Below are positions 35,011 through 45,847 of a stretch of DNA of 64,000 nucleotides, in pieces (positions within the stretch are counted from its first letter, which is position 1; every line of letters starts with the position of its first letter). The stretch covers positions 181,740,807 to 181,804,806 of the forward strand of contig JAUPFV010000004.1 in assembly GCA_036936605.1 (NCBI GenBank). The letters are read 5' to 3'. This stretch comes from Limnanthes douglasii subsp. nivea. Its lineage: Eukaryota > Streptophyta > Magnoliopsida > Brassicales > Limnanthaceae. A model generated the notes under the pieces. It saw nothing but the letters and a program-made list of their open reading frames with translations, was not told the DNA's origin and searched no databases. A program made the translations under genes and the position numbers.

Positions 35011-35749
35011 TCAAAAGAAGAGGAGGTAACAGGCCTGACAATACTCATCGGGTTGGTCCAAGTAATGCTACTCCGGAGGGAGCCATGGTTATAATCGAGA
35101 GGTTTGATGTAGAATCTGAATACTTGGATCCTGATCCAACTCGAAACAGAATGGGTACAATTGAAGAATGTTCTAGAACGGTCTCCGGGCTCATCAAGTT
35201 TTTTGAGTCACTAACGATTTTCGGAGGAGATACTATGACAGCTCCTACTACTTCTTCGAGGAAGAGGCACGTTCATACTTTGGCCACCCAGTTAGAAGGA
35301 GGCATGACTTCCTATCAATCACAAATTCCATTCCCCTTCATTGTTTTTGATGAAGATGATTTAAGAGATATAGCTGGCCCTCATGAAGATCCTGTTGTCA
35401 TAGGAGCATCTATTGGGGGGAATGACATAAGACGAATTCTGGTGGATACCGGAAGCTCAGTCAATATCCTTTTCTTAACCACATACAAGAGAATGAAAAA
35501 TCCAGCTGAAATTCAGAGTTCGGCAAGGGCCCTTTCAAGAAGATGGTCAGGATACTTTTTATTGTTGTAGATTGTCCCACTTGCTATAATTCTATTTTAG
35601 GGAGGTCTTGGCTCTCTAGGATGCATGCAGTGGCTTCAACAGTCCACCAATGTTTGAAATATGCTGTTCAGGGACAGGTGGGAGTTGTCCGGAGCAGTCA
35701 AAAGGTTGCAAGAGAACGTTATGCTACAGCCCTGGCTCCCCGGACGTAG
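35011..35749 (+). pseudogene. Tat element 1 aspartic protease region, frameshifted
   Basis: The protease that would cut the polyprotein. The catalytic motif LVDTGSSVNIL is at 35438-35470, in frame with gag. The frame is lost between about 35520 and 35560 and continues in another frame as MVRILFIVVDCPTCYNSILGRSWLSRM (read in parts), the conserved C-terminal half. It then stops at 35747-35749. The linker to RT (35750-35908) is out of frame. Confidence 0.9.
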
Positions 35750-35908
35750 GGGGCAGTTCGTATCAACGAGCAATAGCAGTTTGAGGGGATTTCTGGGGGT
35801 GAGGGTGAAATTGATGACCCCAGAGAGACCCCTGGAGTGTGAATACCGGTCGAAGAGGTAGAGACACATTGTTTAGAAGAAGGAAAAAGCGTCAAGATAG
35901 GGTCTAAA

Positions 35909-37700
35909 ATGCCATCTGGTCTGAAAAATGAGATGCTAAAGTTTTTGAAAAGTCATCAGCAAGTTTTTGCTTGGTGCAATGCTGATGTTACTGGGGTTCC
36001 AGCAGATGTGATATCACATCACTTATCCGTCCGGAAGGACATAACACCAGTGGTTCAAAAGAGAAGGGCTTTTTCCAAAGAAAAGGCTGATGTTATTGTA
36101 CAAGAGGTTGATAGGCTCACAAAGATGGGGCATATCAAGGAGTCTCAATATCCTTTGTGGACTGCCAATCCGGTCCTGGTAAAAAATAAAAATGGCAAGT
36201 GGCGCATGTGCATTGACTTCACAGATCTCAATAGAGCTTGCCCAAAAGATTTGTATCCAGTTCCCCGGATTGACCAACTAGTAGACTTCACCTCTGGGAA
36301 CAAGCTACTATCCTTTATGGATGCTTTCTCCGGATACAATCAGATTCAAGTAGATCCGAAGGATCAAGAGCATACCACATTTGTCACTGACAGGGGTCTT
36401 CATTGCTATAAGGTAATTCCATTTGGGTTGAAAAATGCTGGGGCTACTTATCAGAGATTGGTAAACAAAGCCTTTGCTGATCAGATTGGAAGGAATATGG
36501 AAGTATACATCGATGACATGATGGTGAAGAGTGTGGATGGGCAATTACACTTGGCTGACCTCCAAGAAACTTTTACCAACTTGATGAAAGTGAATTTAAA
36601 GTTAAATCCAGAAAAATGTGTGTTCGGAGTACAATCCGGGAAGTTTCTAGGCTATATTATAAGTGAGCATGAGATACAGCCGATCCAGACCAGCTTAATG
36701 CTCTATTCCAAATGGAGCCTCCTCAAAATATTAAAGAAGTACAATGGCTAACGGGGAGGTTAGCGGCTCTAAACAGATTTATCTCAAGGTCTTCAGACAC
36801 GTGTGCCCCATTTTTTCAAACCTTGAAGGGTGCGAAGGGATTCGATTGGACCCCACAGTGTGATGAGCCTTTCAATGAAATAAAGAAGCATCTGTCTTCC
36901 CCCAAAACCTTGTTTAAACCAGTTGATGGGGAGACACTCTTCGTATATTTGGCAGTTTCAAATTGTGCCATCAGTGCTGTGTTAGTAAGAGAAGTAGATA
37001 ATTACCCCCATCCAGTGTACTACATCAGCAAAAGCTTGATAGATGCAGAAAAACGTTATTTAAAACTTGAAAAATTAGCACTGGCCCTGGTGATAGCTGC
37101 TAGAAAGATGATGCCTTATTTCCAGGCTCATCATATTATCGTCCGGACATCTTTTCCTTTGAAGAATGTTCTCCAAAAGGCAGACATTTCGAGCAGGATG
37201 ACCAAGTGGTCGGTAGAATTGGGGGATTTCGATATAGATTTTGCTCCCCGAACTGCAGTCAAAGCCCAAGCTGTGGCTGATTTTTTGGTTGAATTTCACT
37301 CCGACAGTGATTCGGAGCAGGCTACTGAGTTGAAAGACAAAAAGGTATGGGTTGTCCGAACGGATGGTGGATCCAGCACTATTGGATGTGGTGCAGGGGT
37401 GTATTTGACTTCTCCATATGGTGACAGAATGTACCAGGCTATATGCTTTGCTTTCAGGGCTTCCAATAACGAGTCTGAGTACGAAGCAGCTATAGATGGT
37501 TTAAAGTTAGCCTATGTTTGTGGGGCTAAGAGGGTAAAGCTAATGAGTGACTCCCAGCTTCTTATCCACCATGCTCAAGGTCAATCTGAGGCTAAAAAAG
37601 AACAATTAGTGAAGTATTTACTTCTCCTTAAAAATGAAGCACTCAAGTTTAAAAACATTATTTATGAACATATACCTCGGACAGAAAATGAGTTAGCAGA
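35909..37700 (+). pseudogene. Tat element 1 RT, RNase H and second RNase H (aRNH)
   Basis: RT at 35909-36690: NPVLVKNKNGKWRMCIDFTDL, FMDAFSGYNQI, PFGLKNAGATYQR and the active-site YIDDM at 36505-36519, all intact. A frameshift near 36690-36712 moves to the RNase H frame. First RNase H at 36760-37250 (YYISKSLIDAEKRYLKLEKLALALV); its first catalytic position reads LAVSNCAIS, without Asp. Second RNase H at 37340-37700 has all four acidic residues: RTDGGSS, NNESEYEAAI, MSDSQLL and ENELADSMA. Loss of the first and gain of the second enzyme is typical of the Tat lineage. Confidence 0.95.
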
Positions 37701-39064
37701 TTCAATGGCAACCATAGCATATACAGAGTCGTATCCATGGATCCATGTGCTGGAGAGCCCCTCCATTCAACTTGATATGGGTAAAGAAGAAGAAATTTTT
37801 GAAGTACAAATGAAACAACCTCAGGATTGGAGATTTCCTCTCCTGCAATACCTCTCTGACGGCGTCGTGCCTCCGGATAAATCACTAGCAAGAAAATTGA
37901 AACACAAGGCTGGTGGTTTTATCATACTGAGAGACATTCTATATAAAAAAGTCTTACAGTAAACCTCTTCTGCGCTGTTTGGGGGATGCTGAGTCTCAGG
38001 TAGTCCTCTCCGAATTACATGATGGTGAGGGATCAACTCATTGTGGATTCAGGGCTTTAACGAAGAGAGTTTTACTGGCCGGCTACTATTGGCCATCTAT
38101 CATGAAAGATGCTAAGGAGCTGGTAAGAAGATGTGACCCATTCCAAAGATACAGTAATGAAATTCGTGTCCCAGCCATTCCTTTATAGTCAATTTCTGAG
38201 CCTATACCTTTTGCTCGATGGGGGTTGGATTTAGTGGGGCCTCTCCCTATGGCATCCAGAGGGCGCAAAACTATAATTGTTGCTATAGACTACTTTTCGA
38301 AGTGGATTGAAGCAGCCCCTCTAGCAGGAACAACATCAAAAGCTGTCATGAAATTCATTATATCCAACATCTGTTGCAGATTTGGTGTCCCACAAAAGAT
38401 AACAACAGACAATGGGCCACAGTTCGACAACAGGGAAATGGAGAGTTTCTGTGCCTCAAGGGGTATACAAAATTTTTTCTCTTCATCTTTCCACCCACAA
38501 GCAAAAGGCCAGGTTGAAGTGGCTAAAAGAACTATTCTGTCCGGTTTAAAGAAGAATTTGGAAGGGGCTGCTGGGAAGTGGCCTAGTTATTTACAAGAGG
38601 TCTTGTGGGCCTACCGGACGACACCTGGGGCTGCAACTCAGGATTCACCCTTTGCTTTGGTCTATGGGATGGATGCAGTAACTCCCATAGAAGCAACTCT
38701 CCCATAATTTCGTGTTCACCACTTCTCTGAATGTGCTAACGAAGTGGCAATCAGAGGTCAGCTCGATCTAGTGGAAGAAAGACGAGTTAAAGCTCACCTT
38801 AGAGTTGCACACTATCAGGGTTTGATGAGAAGAATATTTGCTTCTAAAGTTAAAAGAAGATATTTCCAGCCGGGGGACAAAGTATTGAGGAAAGTCTTCT
38901 TACACACCAAAGAAAAGCTGCTCGGAAAATTGGCCCCAACTTGGGAAGGACCTTATGTGGTTGTTGAAAGGCTTAAACCTGGAACATATTGGCTGGAAGA
39001 CAAGGATGGAAGAGTCCTGACCCACCCTTGGAATATCGAACATCTCCGGATGTACTTGGAGTAA
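37701..39064 (+). pseudogene. Tat element 1 integrase with GPY/F module, broken
   Basis: Integrase inserts the DNA copy. A frameshift in the A-run near 37945 precedes it. HHCC finger at 38000-38160: LHDGEGSTHCGF, AGYYWPSI, RRCDPFQRYS; the last Cys ligand is Phe. A TAG at 38186-38188 interrupts the frame. The core keeps Asp (DLVGPL), Asp (TTDNGPQF) and Glu (AKGQVEVAKRT). A TAA at 38705-38707 cuts the frame again. The C-terminal GPY/F module (WEGPYVVVERL) ends at 39064. Confidence 0.94.
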
Positions 39065-39557
39065 GATTTGTGTAAATATTTACTTGTTTAAACATCCATG
39101 TAAATATTTGGGAGCATACTCTTTCCTACCCTGGTGGCGCGGGGAGGTTTTAATGAGGTGTCCGAGTTTTAAATAAAATTTGATGCCTTCTTAAAAAAAA
39201 TTCGAAGTGTTCTTACTTTGTCTTTTGTCACACCATCCGGACTGAGATAAAAGAGTGATGACCACTTAAAAATTCGTCATCGGAGAATTTAAACACTCTC
39301 ACTATGAAATAACTAAGGGCTATTTAAAACACTAGCTATTAAAATTGGAACAGACTATGAAAGAAGGTGAGAATTGTGCAAAACAAGGATATTCATTAAA
39401 ATAACTTAAGTGCCTTGGCCTTCCAAGGACTTTCAAATTGTCAAAACAAAGTAAAGGATCTATCCGGTCAGATACCGGACACAGTTACAAAAAGAATGCA
39501 TGGGCCTTCCAAGGACTTTAGTTCAGATAACATGAAAAGTAAAGAGTAATTCATAAT
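39065..39557. other. Spacer between convergent pol and aORF in Tat element 1
   Basis: Non-coding. CTTGGCCTTCCAAGGACTTTCA (39414-39435) recurs as GGGCCTTCCAAGGACTTTAG at 39508-39527, so there is one short direct repeat but no long array like those of B and C. Confidence 0.7.
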
Positions 39558-42528
39558 TTAAGACTGAGCCTTTGAGGATGGCTCAGCTTCATCTACCTTC
39601 TTCTTCTTCCCATTAGGATCATCTTCCTCTTCGTTTGGACTCTCCCCGATGTTCCCTTTGTCATCGGATGAGGATGCACTGGAGTAGCCAAGCCTATCGC
39701 CTTCAGCCATTGTGTGATATGAGAGGTCTTCAGGCTCTACGTGAAGCCACAAATCACCCAAGTTCCTCTTCGGGAACTTCTCATGGAAGAGCAGGACCAT
39801 GTCTGATTTCACCTTGACATACATCTGCTCTTGAGTATCTATCACATGGTTGGCATAAGCATCAATCTTGGCCTGGATCTTGGCCTCCTGCTCCCTTAGC
39901 AGATCAACTTTCTCCCCTGTAGCTTGGGACACCGCGTTTTCAAGAGCAATTTTGTCACTGGTCAAATTGGTGATAATTTGGTCCTTGGCCTTGGTCTCCC
40001 CTTTTGAAGTGGCAAGATCTTTCTCCAATCCGGACACCCTCTCTCGGAGCTCTGTGATAGTGTTCTCTAGAGTGGCGACCTTTGTGGAACTTGCCTCTTG
40101 GTTTTTCTTGAGCTCTTCATTCTCCTCTTTAGAATGGCAGCATTTGAAGTGGCAGTGCGAAGGTCATCGAACAACCTTTCTTTGTCAGACTTGAGGTCTT
40201 TAATAATTTATGCCTGATTCCGAACTTGCTTTTCCAACGCGAGCACCGGCTGAACATTGCTTAACAGAGAATGAGCTATAACATCCCTTTCACTTGAAAC
40301 AGTAAAAGTCTTACCATTAAAAGTGACTGTGTTCGAAGTGCTCGGAGGCAGATAAGGCCCAGCAAAATCATCTCTGGGAAGATTGATGAAGTACTCACCA
40401 AGCCCACCTAGACCAGTGATGTCTACCCCATCAATGCTAAGATCTCCCCCTTCGACCTCATCAGTTTGGAAGTCACCAGGTATCTCCTCTGCATGTGTTG
40501 GGTCTGTGGGATCAGCTTGGGGAAGGGGCTCTGGAGTACGGAGAGAGAGTTCGTCACCCTTAGAGGTCTTTTTCTTCTTGGCCTCCCTATCTTTGCTTTC
40601 AGCTCCCCGTTTACGGTCTCTCTTGGAAGCCCTTGGAGGATTTGGGGAGTGAACCTCTTGCCTGACACTCCCCTGCCCTACCGCTTCCAAGAGAGCAGCA
40701 TCAATCCGGCTTGGGACTGACCCCTCTGGATTTGGCAAAGCCGCTTCCTCCACCTCAGTAGGGTCCGTACCACCTGCCACTTTCTTGCCTTTCTTCTTTT
40801 TGCCCTTCATTTTGCTCGGGGCCTTGGCCCGACCTAGCAAGTAAAGTGTCCCGTCTGGTTCATACGTCCTTTTAAGCACTACATCCGGAGGAGGCTGGGT
40901 GGTGAGCTCTTCCCAAGTCATGTCTCTCCGACCTGTGGTGTTCCAAAGATGAGATCTTGCTAAGTTGCCCGCCGTGAAGGCATCGTGAAACCGATTTCCC
41001 CACCTTTCAGCAGTCCAAGCATTGATCTTGGAGCAAGTGGCTTGCCCGGACTTTACATAGTCATTGAATTCCTTGGGCAATACTGATAAGAAGAAGACAA
41101 AGTTAATTAGTTTAAATGAATTTGATAAAAAAAAGTTAAAAATATAAGGTAGGAGCCTTACCATCACTCCTCCATCTGCTGGTGAGGAGACTGGGGTTGA
41201 CTCCGGCCTTGATTTTCTTCCCGTTCTCCCAAGAACCACTTACGAAGAGGAATTGAGTCCTCCAATTCCTCTCCGACTCCAGCAAATCATCCAATGCCTT
41301 GAAGTCATCCCCCATGTTAAAGTGGTAAAAGGGGATGTGGTGGTTTTTAGAGAGGCTGGCCACAGCAACAAATTTCTTCATTGGCAGAGGGATCCCGGAG
41401 AGCCTAAAGGCCATGATGCAGGCCATAAGGGTGTACCAGGCATTGGGACTCAGCTGGCTTAGGCGGAGCTTTATCAGATGAAAGTATCTGACGATTTCTG
41501 GGTCTAAGGGGAATCTGAGCCCCCAATTAAACAGCTCCGTGAAGATGACTATTTCGCTCAATTTGCAATCCATGGGGGTTTCTGGGTTTATAGGGATCCT
41601 TATCTTCACGTTCTCCGGAATTCCTCACTTCGTACGCATCCGGCCCAATTCAGCTGTGTGGATGAATGCGTAATTGATTTTTTGAAGAGCGATGAGGTAC
41701 TTGACATTGACCTTGTGAAAACAAGGCCCCACCATTCCTTTAAGACTCTCCGGCAGATCCGGATGCCTCAAACACAACTTCTCTTTGCCTTTGTCTTTTT
41801 TGGCAACAACAGCACTACTGGTCTGTTCGGAAGGCTCAGACTCAAATGGAGCCTCTTCGATAGAGTCTTCCATTACTTCCTCCATGATCGATGAGGGGTT
41901 TTTGATAGCAGTGGCAAGGGAAGGGTTTAGATTTGGCTCAGCCTGGTCTCCGGACTGCTGAGCTTCATGGTTTTCGTGGTTTCTGGCCTCCGGTTGGGGC
42001 TCTGATGCATATGTTTCTCTTCGAAGACTTGGACTACTACCCTCCGGACCGGACAGTCTGTCCTTGGGAGCTCTGATGGGCACTTCTGACCCAATATTGT
42101 TGTCCTTGGCACCCGATTTTGAAGGAGTGCTCTTAGAAGCCTGACCCTTGACCAGCCGGCCTTTTCTCCGGTCAACTAATTTTTGAGGGGAGGTTTCAGT
42201 GTCTGACCCCATAGCTAAGAAGGGGGAGGGTTTTTTTTAAGTTAGTAACAGTTACTCGTGGCTCAACAATAGGTTCTGATTCTTGAACCGAAGAACCTGA
42301 GATTATGGGTGAGAGGTTGGTTTGAAATAACCTTTTCGGTTTAATGCCTTTAGAGGAAGAAGAACCTTGGTCTGATTCTGTGGCTGAAGTCATTGGCTTG
42401 TCGATGGGCGAAACAGGTAATCCTGCTGCAATCCGCCTTTTTCTTTCGACCTTTTGCGCCTTTTCTAGTTCAGAGAGGTTGAGCCACCCACCTTTGATCA
42501 AAGCATTCCTCGCTGTAAACATAAACAA
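39558..42528 (-). pseudogene. aORF of Tat element 1 (antisense gene), few lesions
   Basis: Read leftwards, against gag-pol. The N-terminal frame from 42528 (MFMFTARNALIKGGWLN) overlaps a second frame from 42212 (MGSDTETSPQKLVD). This is Ser/Pro/Glu-rich to 41760, then PEIVRYFHLIKLRLSQLSPN, ACIMAFRLSGIPLPMKKF and IPFYHFNMGDD (41270-41540), resembling the plant 'putative gypsy-type transposon' domain. TGA at 41625-41627 is the main in-frame stop in this part. An intron (41161-41083) is followed by LPKEFNDYVKSGQ, WGNRFHDAFTAGNLARSHL and a long charged tail. A coiled coil follows at 40200-39720, with at least one frameshift near 40040-40200. The function is unknown. Similar antisense ORFs are known from other Tat elements such as maize Grande. 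Confidence 0.85.
41083..41161 (-). other. Spliceosomal intron in the aORF of Tat element 1 (79 bp)
   Basis: The donor GTAAGG follows ...GTGATG. The acceptor CTTATCAG precedes TATTGCCC, with a T-rich tract before it. Phase 1. Splicing gives RSD-V-LPKEFNDY. The intron sits at the same protein position and phase as in element A (53261-53358). Confidence 0.85.
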
Positions 42529-42618
42529 TCTAGGTAAAGGTTTGTTTTGGAGAGAAAAAACTTTAAGAAGTTGCAGAGTAAAAATGAGAGTGATGGTGAA
42601 ACAGTAAAAAGTGTTTTA

Positions 42619-42625
42619 ATTTATA
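42619..42625 (-). promoter_or_regulatory. Candidate TATA box of Tat element 1 aORF
   Basis: The minus strand reads TATAAAT, 91-97 bp upstream of the ATG at 42528. The spacing differs from A, B and C, whose N-termini are also different. Confidence 0.45.
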
Positions 42626-42947
42626 ATAAATCTGAGAAAGGAGTTTGATTCCTAGGAGAATTCGAAAAGATTGGTAATGATTAAAGAGGGCACTGATGTC
42701 ACCATCTTTAATAAAGAGGTTGTTTTTCGAAGAAGGTGGGTTCGAAATTCAAAGTGAAAAAACGGTTGAAGCAACCAACCAGAAAGCGACACGTGTCCCA
42801 TAAACTCTGGCAAAAAACTGTTTGGATTCACAAAGCTTTATCAGTCCGGATAAAGCCATAGCCCAAGTTGAGAGACCTGACCGGAAAAAACTACCCCTAA
42901 CGTCGGATTGTTTTTCAGGTTTTTGACAAAGGTATTTGAACAAACAC

Positions 42948-42963
42948 CTAAAAAAGGGGCTCC
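42948..42963 (+). promoter_or_regulatory. Polypurine tract of Tat element 1
   Basis: CTAAAAAAGGGGCTCC ends directly at the 3' LTR. The A6G4 core is where plus-strand synthesis would be primed. Confidence 0.85.
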
Positions 42964-43391
42964 TGATGAGTCCGAATTCTGCTTACTCACCGGACAGGGA
43001 CAGATCGGACCAAGGCCTCCGGACCGGACAGACCACTTCGAACACTTAGCCAATTGGACTGTTCGAACTATGACAAAAGTACTAAAAAACCTAAACACTT
43101 CTTGACTAAGCTACTTGCTCTCCTACTTAGAGCTCATGGGTCTTTAAACATTACCCGGGTCCATTAAACATGACCCGGGTCCATTAAACATGACCCGAAA
43201 ACCCATAAAGCTTAAATGTAAGGGTATAAATACCCAACCACCTGCATTAACTATGGGTAATGAAAATTAACTGCAACCAGACAGCTTAATTCTCCCTCTA
43301 CTCTCTACTCAAAATATTAAATACCCAATAAACTTCTACAAAACCCTGAACGAATTACCTAACTACCTTCAGACATAAATTAACCTCACCA
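42964..43391 (+). repeat. 3' LTR of Tat element 1 (428 bp)
   Basis: It starts TGATGAGTCC and ends CCTCACCA. It holds an extra copy of a 20-bp unit, GGTCCATTAAACATGACCCG, relative to the 5' LTR. TATAAATA is at 43225-43232. Confidence 0.96.
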
Positions 43392-43640
43392 ATGCTCAAC
43401 TCGACTAATGATAAATCAACCTCGTGTCGTCATGCTCAGCTCGAATAGTGATGCTCACCTCAGTCAGTCATGCTCATATCAGTTTGTGATGCTCAACTCG
43501 ATCACTCATGGTCGGCTTACTCAGTCTCATCTTAAGTGCCTTATCTTCAGAAAGCTCGCTCAAATTAGTAATGCTCGAGTCGGTCAGTTTCACTTTCTAC
43601 ACCTTATCTTGAGGAAGCTCAGTTAGTGATGATGATCTGC
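43392..43640 (+). repeat. Degenerate minisatellite, right part, beginning with TSD copy ATGCT
   Basis: Resumes the same 18-20-bp units (TCAGTCATGCTCA, AGTGATGCTCAACTCG) interrupted at 33026, and fades out near 43640. Confidence 0.88.
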
Positions 43641-45845
43641 TCGAGCTGAACACCACTATCCAACAGGAATATTTATAATAAAAAAAGTAAATAATAAAAA
43701 TTAAAATGGTTTCCCCACCACGTATCTTTGAAAATGAAAAATAAAACATAAAAGAATAAATGACTACGAGAAAACCAAGTATTTGTCACCAACCTAAAAA
43801 CTAATATATTAATATCATAAGTAATACTACAATGTAGATAACCCCAATACTAGTGGTTATTACAATTAATTGGAATATATGTGTATCCAAGATGTGTACA
43901 TAAATAATGGTGGTTCCTGTAAACGTAAATGGGCCTTTGCATAACGCACAAAACCCTTAGATTAAAGCCCAAAACAAACGAATTGTACATGTTTGGTGTA
44001 ATGTGATTCCTTTGCTCCGAATTGCCACCGATCGAGATAAAATCAATACTTTAGAGATAACGTCTGGAGCGACAAACAATACCTTTTCAACGTATTAATC
44101 GTACAGTAAGAGGCTTACTTTCGGTGATGAAATGTTGCATATTGAAGGCTATGAAGCGGGTCCAGCGACTAGCATGGGGCACCGTCAACGAATCAGTATC
44201 GGACCTTATTAGGGTGTCAGGATTGGCTTAGTATAAATAGATCTTTGGAGGCTCATTCGTTGCGTGGTGGCAGTTTTGGACAGTCATGTATTTTATGTTC
44301 ATATTCTAGTAACTTCTCCAGGGTTTTGACGCTCTAGATCAGTAACATATCCGATTTGGAAGGACACGGTACAGTTTTCGGTGAGAAGATGGTATGTCGT
44401 AACCGGAAGATAGATGGGAGGGGCATTGGCTTCAGATCGACACCGTACTAGGTTGCACTTCGAAGGATTTGAATCTGGCCAAAATGGTCCAAAGACTAGC
44501 GGTATCTAGAGGAACCTTTTTTATTTGAGGTCTAACAACAGATGCGAGGAGATTCGGACCTTAAGAAGTTTCTCGCTTTGAGATAACCAACCTTGACGAG
44601 ACTGCAAAACGAGTATCTTCGAGACCACCGATGAACGATCTATGACTTCCTTAGAGCTTTCGAATGATAAGCAAGGCTCGGTGATTAGAGAGGACGACAT
44701 AAGAGAATAGCTCCACGGATTAAGATTTTCAGACCACCACAGTGTTTGGGTGACTACCAGGAGAGAACCAACATGCATAGGTCCGATAAAGGTGAGTGTA
44801 CGGTTATATGGAGCAATCTACTTGCTTTACACATAAGAACGCAAAAACAAAAACAAAAAACCAGAGTTGTGCCGAACAAAGATTTTAACTTCATCACTAG
44901 ACATATTAAACCAATTATTGAAGAACAACTTGAGATTGTTATTTACCAGAAGAGATCTGCATACTAGAAAGCCGGTATTTCCAAATATAACCACCGAAAT
45001 CGAAATTGAAAAGACGAAAACTTTTAAGATATAATATTGTTATTATAGTGAGAGAGTGAGATTTTTTCTTACTATTATATGACGATGGATCTTAAAATCA
45101 ACTATTTTTAAAAATAATTGATTATAAAGGTTGCACGTTGCACTCAAATATCGCTTTTTAAAATTGATATTTTGATGTATAATGAATCTACTATTTTAAT
45201 ATAAAATTAATGTAATTTTTAGTGATTTGTGTGATACATTTCTGTTTTTATTCTCTTTTGTATTAGGTTATTTTTAATTTTTTTAAATATTTTAAATTTT
45301 AAAATTTAAATTCTTCAAGTTTAGAGGTAATTGGATTAAGTATGATTTAATTTTGTGTTAGTAATTAAAAATTTGAATAAACAAAATATCAAATTGAAAA
45401 ACAATAAAAAATTAAAAGTTAAAATTATGTATTGATTTTATTTTTTATTTTATAAAAACATAACATTTCCCACGACAACAATAATGTTTTAAATAATATT
45501 TAACTATTTTTATGACCATTTTTACTTTATATTTAAATAATAAGATTTATTTTTTAATTTTTCAAAATTCAATTCCATTATTTGCATGAAACAAAATTAC
45601 ATGAAATTCATATAAAAATTACGTGCAACTTATATATATTATTATTTATTTTAAATTATATTATATTTTCATATATAAAAACCAACTTATTAACCCCTCT
45701 TTATTTGCAAGAAATTCAGTACTAGTTGAGTTTTTTTAACAAACCTCGTTCTGATTTTCAAATTTTTTTTGAACCCTGCCTCAATTCCTAATTCCTCATT
45801 TCTAATTCCCAACATAGGGGGTTTATTTTGCAAATCGCTACAAAC
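43641..45845. other. Intergenic, no gene recognised
   Basis: 43970-44800 is less AT-rich and contains short frames on both strands that I cannot assign. 45040-45700 is very AT-rich. No terminal repeats, PBS or domain motifs seen. Confidence 0.55.
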
Positions 45846-45847
45846 CC

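Larger units (their letters stand above)
33027..43391 (+). mobile_element. Tat element 1: structurally complete Ty3/gypsy element (10,365 bp)
   Basis: Both LTRs, PBS, gag, protease, RT, RNase H, aRNase H, integrase, an antisense aORF, a PPT and a 5-bp duplication are all present. The second RNase H and the antisense ORF between pol and the 3' LTR place it in the Tat group of non-chromoviral Ty3 elements (the group of Grande, Retand and Ogre). I count about 13 substitutions between the LTRs over 408 aligned bases (about 3%). At commonly used plant rates that means an age around a million years. At least seven coding lesions make it non-autonomous. Confidence 0.95.

Noticed and set aside
33027..43391. 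Endogenous pararetrovirus interpretation of RT-RNase H plus extra gene
   Set aside because: LTRs, PBS, PPT, integrase and TSD define an LTR retrotransposon; no movement protein motif is present.
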